Shown here piece by piece: positions 48,841 through 60,719 of a stretch of DNA of 64,000 nucleotides. The translations under genes and the position numbers were made by a program. Position 1 is the first letter of the stretch; every line of letters begins with the position of its first letter. The notes beneath the pieces were generated by a model that was given only the letters and a program-made list of their open reading frames with translations, searched no databases and was not told the origin of the DNA. Location: positions 11,961,268-12,025,267 of the forward strand of contig BSYO01000024.1 in assembly GCA_033239525.1 (NCBI GenBank), in the 5' to 3' direction. The stretch comes from Nepenthes gracilis. Its lineage: Eukaryota; Streptophyta; Magnoliopsida; Caryophyllales; Nepenthaceae.

Positions 48841-50519
48841 AACTTGCCATTTTTGGATTCATAATTTTGTGTTGATCTGATCTCTGTTTGCTTTTGACCG
48901 GCAAACTCGAGGTGTCGATAAACAGTCAAAAGGCAATGGATTACTAGCTCATCAACATTATCAGGATCCATTGAGTGGCGAAATGATTTCCTTGCTCTAT
49001 ATGTAGATAGATTTTCCTTTAGATAGTCTCACAATATTTTTAGTTGAGAAATTCAGGTTTTGTTTTCTTCAACATTTTCAAATGATTCAGTATCTGCAGC
49101 TTGAATGTGATGGTTTGTGGATAGCACCGGTAGCTAGAAACATTGAGTTGTGAGAAAATAAACGGAGTTTAACCAATATAAAGTATGATATCTCAGATAC
49201 ATATCTGTTTATCTCTTGTTGGTGCTTTTGATCTGTGTACTTCTTTTACCATATATATTTTAATTACTGGTATTTGAAGTCTGAAATGTTTATCGTATAA
49301 TTTATTTGGTTGATTTTGTTTCTCAAGATTAAGGGTGAGCATTAGGATAACAGTGATATTACTCTATTATGTTTTGAAGGTTATATGTTCATACCGCAAA
49401 AAGAGCCTCTCTGCGAAGTAGATGTAAGGCTGCATACAACCCTCTTCAAACCTATCTATGCAGATCATACTCCTATAGTCATGACCATTTCACAGGTAAC
49501 TTCGGATTGCTGATGATTTTTCATGTCAACCCATACCTCTAGTGACATTGGATTCATCCATCTATCTATTTTTATGTTAGCCCATTAATATAGATGGATT
49601 GATGTAACGTCAGTATGGATAGAAGCAATTTGTGATTATGACTTATGTGATCTCATTTGTTTGCCTGATAAGTAATTTGATGATCGTTGGCTGGTCGAAA
49701 AGAACCATGGATCTCTCTTGCTTTTGTTGTGTTTGTAAGATGATACTAGCTGTGCTTCTGCTACCTAGGCGCAACTAATTTTTGCTGTGGTGGTCTTAAA
49801 ACGACACATCATCAAATGGTTGATTTCACTTCTTGAGGATTATTGTGCACGGTCATATCAATATTGATCTGATGCTGATTTGTTGACCATGATGAACTTA
49901 ACCCCATCCCAAAAACTTAGATAAAAGGGAAGTGATTGTGTACATCTTGCAATAGCGGGTCCTATGTTGGGAACCTGCCCGTTTGAGGTCAAACTGCACA
50001 CACATCTGTCTGGTTTACATCTCATACATAGATGAAAATATTTATTTCAGTGTTCCCCACTATTATATTGGTATCGACTATACCAAGAAAATGAATGGGC
50101 TTTAGATATATTGGCCGCAAATTTGTCTCTACAAAATTATAACCTTCTGGAGATATATTGATCGATATATCAAATATCACCCGAAATATCACCTATGCGG
50201 TAACATACTATAATTTTATCATGGTATTGAAAAATACTGGTATCAGAGTATGCTATATCAACAGATATGTCAAATATTTGATATTATATTCCATGATCCA
50301 TTGATCGATTAGTGATTGAAGATTCACATTAATATGTTAGATTATTCTGACCAATTGCACTAACTAACCAGTGCAAATTTATCTTTATATTACCTGGTTT
50401 GTTGCAATGTTTTGAAAAGCAATTTGCTTTTAGCGTGAAGAGCAGTCTTTGAACTAACAAAATATCCTTGATCACAACTGAACTTTACGCATTAAACCCT
50501 ATAACATCTATATTACAAT
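48841..50519. other. Spacer downstream of the patellin remnant
   Basis: Less AT-rich than most of the window, with short protein-like stretches such as EVDVRLHTTLFKPIYADHTP (about 49415-49475) ending at CAG|GTAACT. I do not recognise a family and cannot build a gene, so no CDS is called. It may contain UTR or exon debris of the patellin locus or its neighbour. Confidence 0.35.
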
Positions 50520-50589
50520 GTAATAATTTAAATATTGTGTCAGGGTTCTTATAATTTTTGTTACTGGAGCTATGGTACTTGGTTTGATA

Positions 50590-50875
50590 CGGGCTCCATG
50601 GCGGCTGGTTAAGGATCGACGATGAAGTGAAGGGGAAGGGGAGTTCTGGCAGAGGAGAAGGGGGTGTGTGCCAGAGAAGGAAGGGAAGAGGGAAAGAGGG
50701 AGAGGGGAAGAGGGAAACCAGAGAGAGAGAGAGAGTAAAAGAGAGTAATATTTTTCCTCCCCCTTCATTACACGCCTATCAGCATATATAAATGGGCAAC
50801 GGGGAAACACGGGTAACAGGGAACGGGTAACAGGAAATGGGTAACGGGGAACGGTTAACGGGGAACAGCCAAAGG
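50590..50875. repeat. Purine-rich tract and GGGTAACGGGGAAC minisatellite
   Basis: 50620-50740 is a long GA/GGGA-rich stretch. 50789-50872 is made of about seven imperfect 10-12 bp units of GGGTAACGGG / GGGAACGGG type. The apparent minus-strand open frame across it (50508-50810) is a product of low complexity. Confidence 0.75.
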
Positions 50876-51234
50876 GAATAAAAGCAGAAAATGAGATCCG
50901 TTACATCCGGTTCAACTGTAGGGTGTATAGACGCGTACGTAACATGGTTCCTATGATATAATTATGCATATCAAGATATTGGCCATGGTATATGGGCAAA
51001 TCTAAAAATTGAACAGAAGTTACCTCACAGAGGATCCAAGAGAGCTGGAAATATCGATAAGATGAGAATTGAAGTTTCAATTTCTCTGATTTCAAAAGAA
51101 TAGACAGTAAAATTTGAAATCAACGATCTGCTTTTGTTGTTCTTTATCATAGTAGGACATTTGGATGATTCAATCTTTTAGAAAAATAATGAACTTTTTA
51201 CACTATTTGTTTAGATATTAAATTTCGTAGTTAG

Positions 51235-51529
51235 TGTTTTGTAGTAGCTTAGATTAGGCTAGAACGTAATTAGAAAAAAAAAAAAAGGAAAATTAGAGAA
51301 AGAAATAGAGGGAATGGGGGCCGGATCATGGAAACAAGAAAAGGAAAAGAGAGGGGAGGTTTAGGGTGTCTAACGTCACAAGAAAAGTTAGGAACTCAAA
51401 CTAACTTCATTCACCAATCACAAAACTGCTAATTACATGATAAGTAAAACTTTATATAGGTTGAGACTCTCCTTAGCTATTGTTACTATAATAGCCTTTA
51501 AGGGTAACCCCTCACCTTATTACTTAACA
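51235..51529 (-). repeat. 3' LTR of the non-autonomous element
   Basis: On the minus strand opens TGTTAAGTAATAAGGTGAGG, with CCTATATAAAG as TATA box and a C/T-rich leader. Shares ATTCATTAATCACAAAAC-type and ATGATAAGTAA blocks with 54349-54603. Confidence 0.7.
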
Positions 51530-54348
51530 ATACTCCCTACATGAGAACATTCTTGTCCTCAAGGATGGACTGAATATGGTTATTTGTGTCTTTTGTCCTA
51601 AGTAATACAACAATGAAGGATATATACAACTAATGCTAGTCTCTAACATTATGTTAATATACTAGCAAGATATGGTAACTTCCTTCTCAAATAAGATTGT
51701 GAACCAATAAGTAGATTTATCCAACCCTTGACTATAATGTTGTCATACATAGCTTGTATTAAATTCGTTAATGGAAACACAACCCTTAGCTTGCAATGTT
51801 TGAGGAAGTTGACGCTAAATTTCTATTTCCTCATTAGTTCCAGAATTCTGCCAACAGTGGTGGTATTAATTTGAAGCTGTTTGCTGTAGGGTCAGAATTG
51901 AGTCTACTGGCCTATGATGCAACCTGTTTATGTGATAGGAGTTGTCTGACAAGTTGAAATCCTGCCTTGGTAAGTTGGTGGACTGATTTGTGCTGATTTT
52001 TGCTGTTATAAAGCTTTCTGATAAATATATTCATGCTGAGGGATCTGATCTGCAAGCTCTTATTATGTCTTTGTTCGGTTCTGTTGTTCAGCTCTACTGT
52101 CCTCTATTGAGCGCATCTGTTGTGGCTGATATTTGGTCACTTGTGTTGTTTGCAAATTTCCATTGTTGGTGTAACATCTGGCAATGTAGATTGTGTGGCA
52201 TTATTCTGTTGAATGTTGATTTAGTTACATTGCTGAACTGTTCTGTTGATAGACTGGCATGCTTGTTGCTTGTGGTTGTCAGCTACTGTAATTACCTTGG
52301 AAGACGGATTATTACACTGGTTAAGCCTTGTTTTGCAGTGCTAATTGAAATCTGAAGGATGATGGTGCAATGGCCGTTTGGATTACTGAATCCAGATCAT
52401 ATTCTGTGTAACATAACAAGGACAGGTAAGCATATGAATGGCAGAATTGGAGGTTGTTAGGCAGCATTGCCAATAAATTCTTCCATACAACATATTCCTT
52501 GGGCTTCAAGCTTCAAATGGTGCCTTGTAACCAATAATAATTGGTTTATCCATTTGTGAGTGAACATGTATGTAGGCGATACTGCCATATGGTCCAAAAG
52601 CCTCTTCTACTTATTGATCATTCCACTTATGATGATCCCAAAATGCTAAGAATTTATTTGGCATGTGAAGATCAATGAAACATTTGAGTGTGTGAAACTT
52701 GTAAATTTCAGATGACAGAAATGCAGAATATGTTTGCATAGGCAGTGTCTTTGGTAACTTAGAACCAGTATACCATAAGAATAGCTAATGTTGTGTTGTT
52801 GCATAGGCTTGGAACTGTGGTGGTATCAACAGACTTGTAATAATTCTCAACTGACTTGTCAATGTACAACAGATTATATGAATATGTTGGCTGTAATAAC
52901 TGATGTCTGTTGCCCTCTCAATATCGTTGCTGAGGTAGTTGCAGTTGTCACTAAATTCAGTTGCAGGACAACTGCTAGCTGTTGCAGGAACACGTTCAAA
53001 GACTACCAGAAGCCAATGTTACCAAACACTTTTCAGTAATTCAATAATGAATCCGCAAACCCCATAAAAATAGAATGTTAATGTACAATTCTGCTGTGGA
53101 TGCTTCCCTTCGGTGTTGCTGGCATTTGGAAAACGTATCCATTCAAGATCTTGAAGAAGGAAAACAGATCAGATGGAGATGTAATGCACTACTAAAATTT
53201 TTAGACAAAATTCAGATTGCAGATCATTGCTTCAAAATACAGAAACATAAATAAAGAGCAGTGTCTAATCATATGAAATGCTAATCTCACCGTGTATAGT
53301 ATTGGTGGAATGAATGCTCAACTTCTGAAATACTGATACTACAATGATGAAACTAGCAGCAATAGATCAAGAACCAATTTCAAAGCTGCAACATGTGTGC
53401 ATTCAATCAGGATTAGCCATATTGGTTTAAATCAGCAATTGTGGACTATTTGTGAACCCATGGAATAGTAACTCTAGATCTTAGTTTTCGTCAACCCACT
53501 CAATAATGTAGATGATATTGAATCCCAGATCCTGAAATCCCGATGCCACTAGTTTATCTTGCTGATTCGTTAGGAAAGGGGCTGAATTCAGTGTGTCAAA
53601 TACCTGCTCCAAGCTTCAGGTTGTTGATTTCAAAACTTTAGAATACTTGATGCCAACTCTATATTTGCTCCCTAGTTTCAAGAAATCACCAAGGAAACCG
53701 AAGATGCTGATGCAAGACAGAACAGAACAGAACTGTTGCTAATGCAAGCTGTTGCAGGATGAAAATTTGATGAATTTTCAAATTCTCATCTTTGTATATG
53801 ACATGAGAGTGTGGATCAGGAAGTAACATTCATTGGAGGCCAGTGAATCACTTGTGTTTTGGCAAGAATCAAACCAGGAGAGCTACAATTCTGTTGTTGA
53901 TGATGCATATACATACTGGTGTGCTTCATATTTCAAGATTTGAGAATTTGTCACGCAGCTGTCATTTCATTCAAGAACATTAAAAAGATTGCATAATCTG
54001 AACCTCAGAACATCAAGAAAATGATCAAGAATTCCAGTATTAACCAATATCTCATGAAAACAGAAGGCTAATTAAGAAATCTACTTAGGGCAGCAGAATC
54101 AGAATTTTGAAGCCATTGTTGTAGAACCATGGAACTTGAATTCGGAATTATTAAGAATTGGAATGCACACATCTCATTTATAGAAATGAATCATAGTTTT
54201 CCAAGAAGGAACTGAGTTAGCTAAGAAAAGGGTGCTAAAATGTTTAAGAACCAAAAAATTGTCTGTGGGGGTTTTAAGAAAACTTTTGGTGGATATTTTA
54301 TAATTAAGAATAAAATTTTTTAAAAAATTGGAACAAGCTCTGATACCT

Positions 54349-54603
54349 AATATCATATAATAGTCTAGATTAAACTATAATACTACTAGAAGAAGAAGAA
54401 AAGAGAAGATTAGAGGAAGAAATAGAAAGAATGAGGTTGGATTATAGAAATGATAAGTAAAAAAGAATGGAATTTTAAGAACTCATACTATATTCATTAA
54501 TCACAAAACTATTGGCTTATATGATAAGTAAGGTTTCATATATGTTAATTTTCATCCTAACACTAGCCCTTAAAAGATAACCCCTTACCCTATTGATGTA
54601 CCA
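54349..54603 (-). repeat. 5' LTR of the non-autonomous element
   Basis: Shorter and more A-rich than its partner; shares TAGATTA, GGAAGAAATAGA, CAAAACTATTGG/CAAAACTGCTAA and CTTACCCTATT/CTTATTACTT landmarks. Primer site adjoins its internal end. Confidence 0.65.
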
Positions 54604-55014
54604 TCATATTATTAGTATTGGCCAACTTGATAATTTAGCATGCAAAACATTTAGATCTTGGCAAATCCAAGGTGTGAGGGTGGATTGGAGGGCTCTATCA
54701 TACTAACGCATAGCAATGTCCCCTGATATGACACAAAGGAAGGTTAGAAAATATGGAACCTAAATGGCATATCAGTACACAGAATTTTTATAAGGTTCAA
54801 AATTCTAAAAATAATTGGATCATTTTATTCTATTGTATAGGTTTTATCTTATATTATGTAAAAAAAAATTTTATGAATATAACTTATAATTACCGGACCA
54901 TATGATGATAACTGGTTAGATTTGATGCTTGTAAATATCTCATATTTTTTCATTATTCTTGCACTAAATATTTATTTGATCATTTTTAAATGATGATTGA
55001 GATTAAAAAGCAAT

Positions 55015-56060
55015 ATGTCTCAAGATTCGGATTATGGTATAAATTAGGAAGACATTCGACCTTCCATTGCCGGTCAAATTAGAGTAGGTCAAATCTCTAT
55101 TTCTATTAACCTGAAAATTGCGCAACACAAATAATAAATAAGAGATCAGAGAATTAATAGAACTCACTCCCTAATTTATCCTCTAACATTAAAGTCAAAA
55201 ATCTTTCTTAGGAAATAGAAAGGTAAAATAATATAAAGAATATAGAGTTGCATGAATACAGGGAATGTAAGAAGAGAATTGGGCTCCTGTATGCGTTTAG
55301 CAAGGAGCGGTTTAGGAAGTTGGAGGATTGGGCTCCAGTGTGCTGCACCCGGTGAGTGGCTCACTAGAGGGCACTCAACCTTATTAGGGGTGCACTCGAT
55401 AAGTGACTTACTAGAAGTATATTCGGTGAGTGGCTCATTAAGAGACACTCAGTGAGTGACTCACTAAGGGGCACTTAATAAAAATGGAGATAAAGAACTA
55501 TGCTAGGGAAAAAGAGCTTAATTCTTCCTAAACTCTTATATCTCACCTGAATATTGCCTCAGTTAAGGATTAATCGATCCTCTGTGTGATCGAAAGGTCT
55601 CTCCCCCTCTTCAGCCTCCTTTTTCCTCCTTTTGCTCCAAGGTCCCTCCCCCACTTCTCCTTGCGATAGTGAGAGAAATTTGTAATGCTTCATAAAAAAG
55701 GTTTTGACACCAAAACCTGCAACAGGTGTCTTGCTAATATTAGTCGTTCTGTCGTGGTGACGACTATGGCTACCATATTAGTTGTCACCTTGTGACAGTG
55801 GCGTGGTCGTGAGTGGTCTCCTTGGCGCCGAGAGGTTTCCTAATTGGTTCGTCCATCTATGTAGCCAATTGAGTTGTTGATACTTATTCCCTTGGCCCAT
55901 CGTTTTCTCGACATTGATTATGTCGCTGCAGTTGTTATCAAGCCTTGACTGAGTTAGGTTGAATAAGTCTTCCTCTGGGGACTTTGGTCGTCGCTTATTG
56001 GCCCCTCGCTCTTCTTTGTGTGCTGATGATTAGGTTACTGATTAGATTGGCCTATCGTGT
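55015..56060. mobile_element. LTR-like block related to 30723-34860
   Basis: Shares the left-hand landmarks listed for the 30.7-kb block, a minisatellite, a GATC-containing purine/pyrimidine switch (ATCGATCCTCTGTGTGATCG), a C/T-rich leader (55600-55670) and a T/G-rich tail. Limits uncertain, no internal coding region, likely a solo LTR. Confidence 0.45.
55341..55475. repeat. Imperfect minisatellite (27-37 bp units)
   Basis: Units GGTGAGTGGCTCACTAGAGG, CGATAAGTGACTTACTAGAA, GGTGAGTGGCTCATTAAGAG and AGTGAGTGACTCACTAAGGG, each followed by GCACTC-like or equivalent spacer. The core GTGAGTGGCTCAC is palindromic. Confidence 0.75.
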
Positions 56061-56536
56061 TATTGAACCCATTAAAAAGATAGGAATTGATTTTAGAATA
56101 AGAATTGCCCATCGCCCTCATAAAAATAAATAAAATTTCTCTACCTGTATAATCCTTTTATCATATTTATAGAACTCTTCATCACATATAAAAAACAAAT
56201 CTTTAAAAACATAAAAAATTAAAAAATTATTCTCTTTGTCTATATATTAAAAATAATTATAAAATAATTGTATATAAATTATAAGGGTATTATATTTTCA
56301 ATTTAAAAAAATATTTCTAAATTTTTGGTAATGGTTTTAGATTTGATTTTTCACGCAGGAAATTAAATAACGAGAAAAGTTGAGAATCAAACAACTACAG
56401 TGTTTCATATCATCTCAATCTCTGCATCAGATCTTAGAAATCAGAACATCTGGAAACAAAAACAGTTTCTCTATGCACTTCACAAAGGGAGAAAATTCAG
56501 AAAAATAAATGAAAACAGAGCAATTCATCGTCTGGT

Positions 56537-57040
56537 CTATGAAGTGTGAACCCTTGATAAAAGAGGACTCTTAATCTCCAAATAATCACAGCAATCACCA
56601 TAATTATCATCATCTTCATCATCATCATCATCATCATCATCACCACAATTCAACCCATCATTCTCACTGTCGTCGAAATCATTCCCATCTCCGCAATCAT
56701 AAACTGCAGATCCGACGATATCCATTTGATCCTCCAAGTATCTCTGCAGCAGCAGCAGCGCCATCTCCTCCTCCTCCTCCGCCTCCTCCTCCCTATTCCC
56801 TCCTATTCCCTGTCTGCCCTCCTCGCAGCGGCGCAGCCTCCCTCCATGGACATCTTCGCCGCAGAATTCGAGAGTTCTCTTACAACATCCGCGGCCGCGG
56901 AGGCAGAGGCAGAGACAGAGGTGGGCGAAGCAGAAAAGTGGGACAAAGAGGCAGAGGAAGGGGAAGATAACAGGAGAGCAAAGACAGAGAAAAAGGATCC
57001 GGGCACGTCGTGTGCGGAGCCACGATGATGTTTGGATCAT
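56537..57040 (-). CDS. Possible small gene for an acidic protein of unknown function
   Basis: An open frame of 167 residues on the minus strand. From the first Met it has a Cys/Leu-rich hydrophobic N-terminal third (LFLCLCSPVIFPFLCLFVPL), a Glu-rich middle (EEEAEEEEEMALLLLQRYLE) and an Asp run encoded by an ATC/GAT microsatellite near 56604-56643. Upstream (57061-57073) GGAATAAATAGCC is TATA-like. A second minus frame starting at 57006 (MPGSFFSVFALLLSSPSSAS) looks like a signal peptide and better fits the TATA distance, but stops at about 56803; joining it to the Glu-rich part needs a frame change. So either the upper frame is real, or the gene has an unseen indel or intron. Simple-sequence content inflates the ORF. 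No family recognised. Confidence 0.35.
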   Translation of the reverse strand: MIQTSSWLRTRRARILFLCLCSPVIFPFLCLFVPLFCFAHLCLCLCLRGRGCCKRTLEFCGEDVHGGRLRRCEEGRQGIGGNREEEAEEEEEMALLLLQRYLEDQMDIVGSAVYDCGDGNDFDDSENDGLNCGDDDDDDDDEDDDNYGDCCDYLEIKSPLLSRVHTS

Positions 57041-58013
57041 GGCGATTGCTTTCTGAGGGCTATTTATTCCGAGTCTTTCTCCTTCATTTGGATGCTGTCG
57101 AACCTACTGCCTGGCGGCGGCGGCGGCGGCGGCGGGATCAAATGGCGGTGTCCCGAAAAAGCGCCGCTGTCCAACAGATAAAACGAGAGCAAGTGTATTT
57201 TCCACTTCACCACATGAGTAGTCCACTGAGATGGTTTTGTAGGTCCCGCGAACGCCTCATCGATACTTGTGATGGGATTATGGACATCACATTTCTAGCG
57301 GTGATATATTTTTTTAATATTAATTATTTATTTTTAAATAAAAAATTATAATTAATTATTTTAAAATAATTAATTTTAATTATTTTTAAAAAATTAAGTA
57401 AATTATAATCACATGAATAAAATATAATATTAAAAATAAAAAATTTAAAATATAAAATTCTGTATTAACTGAAAGACCGAATGATTGATTACTTAATATC
57501 TTATTATTTAAAATGTAAGGTTTTGTTGGCGAACTATATCCAAATAAAAACAATAATACCGATAAATATGTGATATATACAAATAATAATTACATAATCC
57601 GATATAATGCATACACATCATAAACACCCATAAAAGTCATAATATTTTTTGATTTTTTTATTTTATTTTAGTGAGGATTTTATTTTGATAGCATAAATAA
57701 AAAATACTCTAAATTATCTTAAACTCTTTTTATAATCATAATTATTTTAAGAGAGATTATACTAGATTTTATGTTTATAATTGGCCCGTGACTCATTACC
57801 TAAGATTTTGGGGTTAAGAGATATTTAACATATGTAAATAAGTAATATAATTTGTGAATCAACATTTTAGTGACTGACCCTTGAGTTAGGGCAATTAGTA
57901 GGATTCTACAATTATTATTTATGTATTAGTTCATCTACAACGATAAGTTGAATGACTAACAAGAAATTTAAAAAAAAATTAAGCAATATATTACAACTAT
58001 GTGGCCATAATCA
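57041..58013. other. Spacer, promoter side of the 56.5-kb ORF then AT-rich DNA
   Basis: 57041-57290 is GC-rich with a (CGG)n run at about 57115-57136, as in plant 5' flanks. From 57300 it turns AT-rich with no gene. Confidence 0.5.
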
Positions 58014-59278
58014 ACCAATTATCAACTTTAAAAGACTGAAATAAAAGATATCCAGATATACCTGTGCGAGAAATTGTCTACCCATAGCTATCATTTATCA
58101 ACTCTAATATTGTTAGATTAATTTCCAAGTATCATAAATTCTCCTCCCAAGACTTGTTATAATAATTCACACATCAAAATACAATGATTATTGATAATGC
58201 CAATAGCTTTTATATATTTGGTTATAATATTTCCATGATCTATATACTAAATTTCCGATTCTAAACAAATCTTAAAGGCTGCACAAAAGCATACATCCCT
58301 TTTCTCTTAAAGGAAGCATGTTACTTAGAACAATGGAATTACGTGTCCACTCTAAAAACTAACTCAAAGAAGACCTCCTTTCCAAGGGAGACCCGATCAA
58401 AAAACTAAGGTAGCCTTAGTTCCACCCTTGGAAAGCTTCCACAGATCCTCCTTCTCATTTCCTCAAAGAGGTGGAAGAAGCTCCCAAGAATAGTTTTCAG
58501 AAAACGAGAGAAATATTAAACCGAAAAGTCTAACCCATTTTATACGAAAGTTTTTCAAGGTCCAAAAACATTTTGATATTTGGTGTTTTTCTTTTTAAGT
58601 ATTATTGACTTAGGTACTATAAATTGCCTCCCGAAAGATCATAATCACCCGCTTATAACATTCATCCGCTCGCGACCCTCACCCCCGTAATAGTAAAGTC
58701 TTATGTCACAACCAATTATCAACTTTAATTGAATACAGAAATAGATATACCGTAAATTGTCTACTTATAGCTATCATTTATCAACTCTAATATTGTTAGA
58801 TTAATTAAGTATCATAAATTCTCTTTAGCTTGTTATAATAATTACACATCAAAATACGATGATTATTGAGCTCTCAATAGCTTTTATATATTTGGTTATA
58901 ATATTTCCATGGTCTATATACTAAATTTGGCTAAACAAATCTTATACAAAACCATACATTTTTTTTTCTTAAACATGTTACTTAGACAATGAAATTAGTG
59001 TCCTGTCTAAGAACAAACTCAAAGAGGCCATACCCAAGCTAAGGTAGATTAGTTCCACCCTTGGACACTACACATATAATTTTACCCATTTTAACAAGCA
59101 AAGAAAGAGAAAATGAGAGAAATATTAAGAAAAGTCTAAATTTTATACGAAAGTCAGTCCAAACTATTTTGATATTTGGTGTTTTTCTTTTTTGAAGTAT
59201 TATTGCTTAGGTACTATAAATTGGAAAGCATAATCAAAGCTTATAACATTAATAATATTAATAGTAAAGTCTTATGTC
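58014..59278. repeat. Tandem duplication, 697-bp unit with shortened second copy
   Basis: ACCAATTATCAACTTTAA occurs at 58014 and 58711, and the two copies (58014-58710; 58711-59278) follow each other through landmarks such as GCTATCATTTATCAACTCTA, TTTTATATATTTGGTTATAA, CCACCCTTGGA, TTTTGATATTTGGTGTTTTT and AGTAAAGTCTTATGTC. Copy 2 is about 130 bp shorter, through many small losses that mostly remove C/G-containing bits, rather than one deletion. No coding content. Confidence 0.85.
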
Positions 59279-59293
59279 CTATTAAATGGTATC

Positions 59294-59641
59294 TGTAACG
59301 TCCCCGAGCAACCCGCCTGTAAATATTATTCGCTTTAGACCGGAGAAACTTCACGGCGTCCCAAGCCAACACACGGCCCACACAATTTTGTTCCTGGTAG
59401 GCAAAGTCCACCGCCCCAAAAACGCGTCTCTCTAGAGTGGTGCAGTGGCGGCACAGCGTGGCAAGATATTATCCTCTTTGACCTAAGAGAACTTTCCGGC
59501 GTCTCCAACCATACACAGGCCTCAAGGTTTTTTTCCTAGCGAACCTCCACAAGCTCCCAAGACACGTCTATAAGGGAAAGTTCTCCACATCATTATAAAA
59601 GTATAATTCGTTCACCTCCCCATCTGATGTGAGACATCACA
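59294..59641 (-). repeat. 3' LTR of the TRIM
   Basis: TGTAACGTCCCCGAGCAACC ... GAGACATCACA on the plus strand, TG...CA ends intact. Confidence 0.8.
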
Positions 59642-59710
59642 ATCCACCCCCCTTAGGAAGCCCAGTGTCCACGCTGGCCCACCGAACCAGGCCCCAACTC
59701 TGATACTATT

Positions 59711-60039
59711 TGTAACGTTTCCGAGCAACCTGCCTGTAGATATTGTCTGCTTTGGGTCGAGGGAATTTCAAGGCTTCCCAAGCCAACACGCGCCCTGCAC
59801 GGTTTTATTTCGCCCCAAAACGTATTCCCAGTGGGCGCAGGCGGCACAACATGGGCAGCGAGATATTGTCTCTTTTGACTGAGAGAACTTCCCCCTCACC
59901 ATACATGACACATGCCTCAAGGTTTTCCCCGACGAACCCCCACAAGCTCCTGGACACGCCTACTGAGAAAAGGGCTAGTGCCTCTATATCCTTATAAAAG
60001 ACGCCGTTCGCTCACCTCCTCATCCGATGGGACACCACA
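59711..60039 (-). repeat. 5' LTR of the TRIM
   Basis: TGTAACGTTTCCGAGCAACC ... GGGACACCACA on the plus strand, matches the partner with many substitutions. Confidence 0.8.
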
Positions 60040-60660
60040 AAGATCACATAATTTTGTTTTATCATTTTACTTAATTTTGTGTACCATTATTCAAATATTT
60101 AAGTATTTTAAATTATTTTTATCATATTATTTCATGTAATGTAATTGAAGACTACTTAGATTTTTTGACCCTTGCTATTATAAATTATTTTTTGCCAGCT
60201 TCTTAAAATATTTTTGGAGGTTTTTTTTATTTTAATAAAAGCTAAATTAAAATTTTTTATTTAAAAAATTCATAGCAACTTATAAAAAAGGTTAGATCAT
60301 ATTTTGGAAATTTTTTTTTTATAATAAGATCAAATTAAAAATTTTTAAAATATTATTTTAAAAAAATAATTAAAATAGATAGAATAAATAGGTGTGCACC
60401 CTTGGATTTGCACATTTATTAAATTTTTACCTTATTTTTCCAATCAAATATGGGTTAGGGTTTATTTATTTATTGGTAAAAATATATATATATGTACCTG
60501 AACTGTAACTTGTTGACAAAATCCATACCAAGTTACCAAATTGTAAAGGAATTTTAACCGTATTATTTAAAATAAATAAATAAATAATAAAAACTAAATA
60601 ATTATTTAAATTTTTTAATATAATTTTTGTTATTTGTTCATCAATTTCTAATTTTAACCG
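60040..60660. other. AT-rich spacer
   Basis: Poly-A/poly-T runs and a short (TA)n tract at about 60481. No gene seen. It may hold upstream regulatory DNA of the locus beginning near 60720. Confidence 0.5.
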
Positions 60661-60719
60661 CATCAGAACAATGACTGAAAGTTACTGTTTTTAATGGGCG
60701 TGCAGGATTTCCGTCTTCC

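Larger units (their letters stand above)
51235..54603 (-). mobile_element. Non-autonomous LTR retrotransposon with short LTRs (LARD-like)
   Basis: Two related terminal repeats (51235-51529 and 54349-54603) enclose 2.8 kb. Next to the right LTR, on the minus strand, lies AGGTATCAGAGC (54337-54348), matching the initiator Met-tRNA primer site at 11 of 12 bases. Next to the left LTR is GTAGGGAGTAT, a purine-rich tract, followed on the minus strand by TGTTAAGTAATAAGG. Just inside is TTGAGGACAAGAATGTT, which recalls the end of a chromovirus pol (LEDK-N). The rest of the interior has no gag or pol motifs. Target duplication not found. Confidence 0.7.
59294..60039 (-). mobile_element. TRIM (terminal-repeat retrotransposon in miniature)
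   Basis: Two LTRs (59294-59641 and 59711-60039) separated by only 69 bp. On the minus strand the right LTR ends ...GTTACA, then TAGTATCAGAGT (59697-59708) matches the initiator Met-tRNA primer site at 10 of 12 bases, and CTAAGGGGGGTGGAT (59642-59656) is a polypurine tract abutting the left LTR, which opens TGTGATGTCTCACATCAG. This is the complete minimal LTR-PBS-PPT-LTR layout without coding capacity. A TATAAG box (complement of CTTATAAAAG) lies in each LTR. Similar repeats (CTCTGATACCATTTGTAACG) are common in dicot genomes. Confidence 0.85.

Noticed and set aside
50508..50810. 100-codon minus-strand ORF rich in Ser, Leu and Pro
   Set aside because: Product of a purine-rich low-complexity tract plus minisatellite.
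51990..52355. 121-codon plus-strand ORF, hydrophobic and Cys-rich
   Set aside because: Opposite to the host LTR element's orientation, no family resemblance, no conserved start context.
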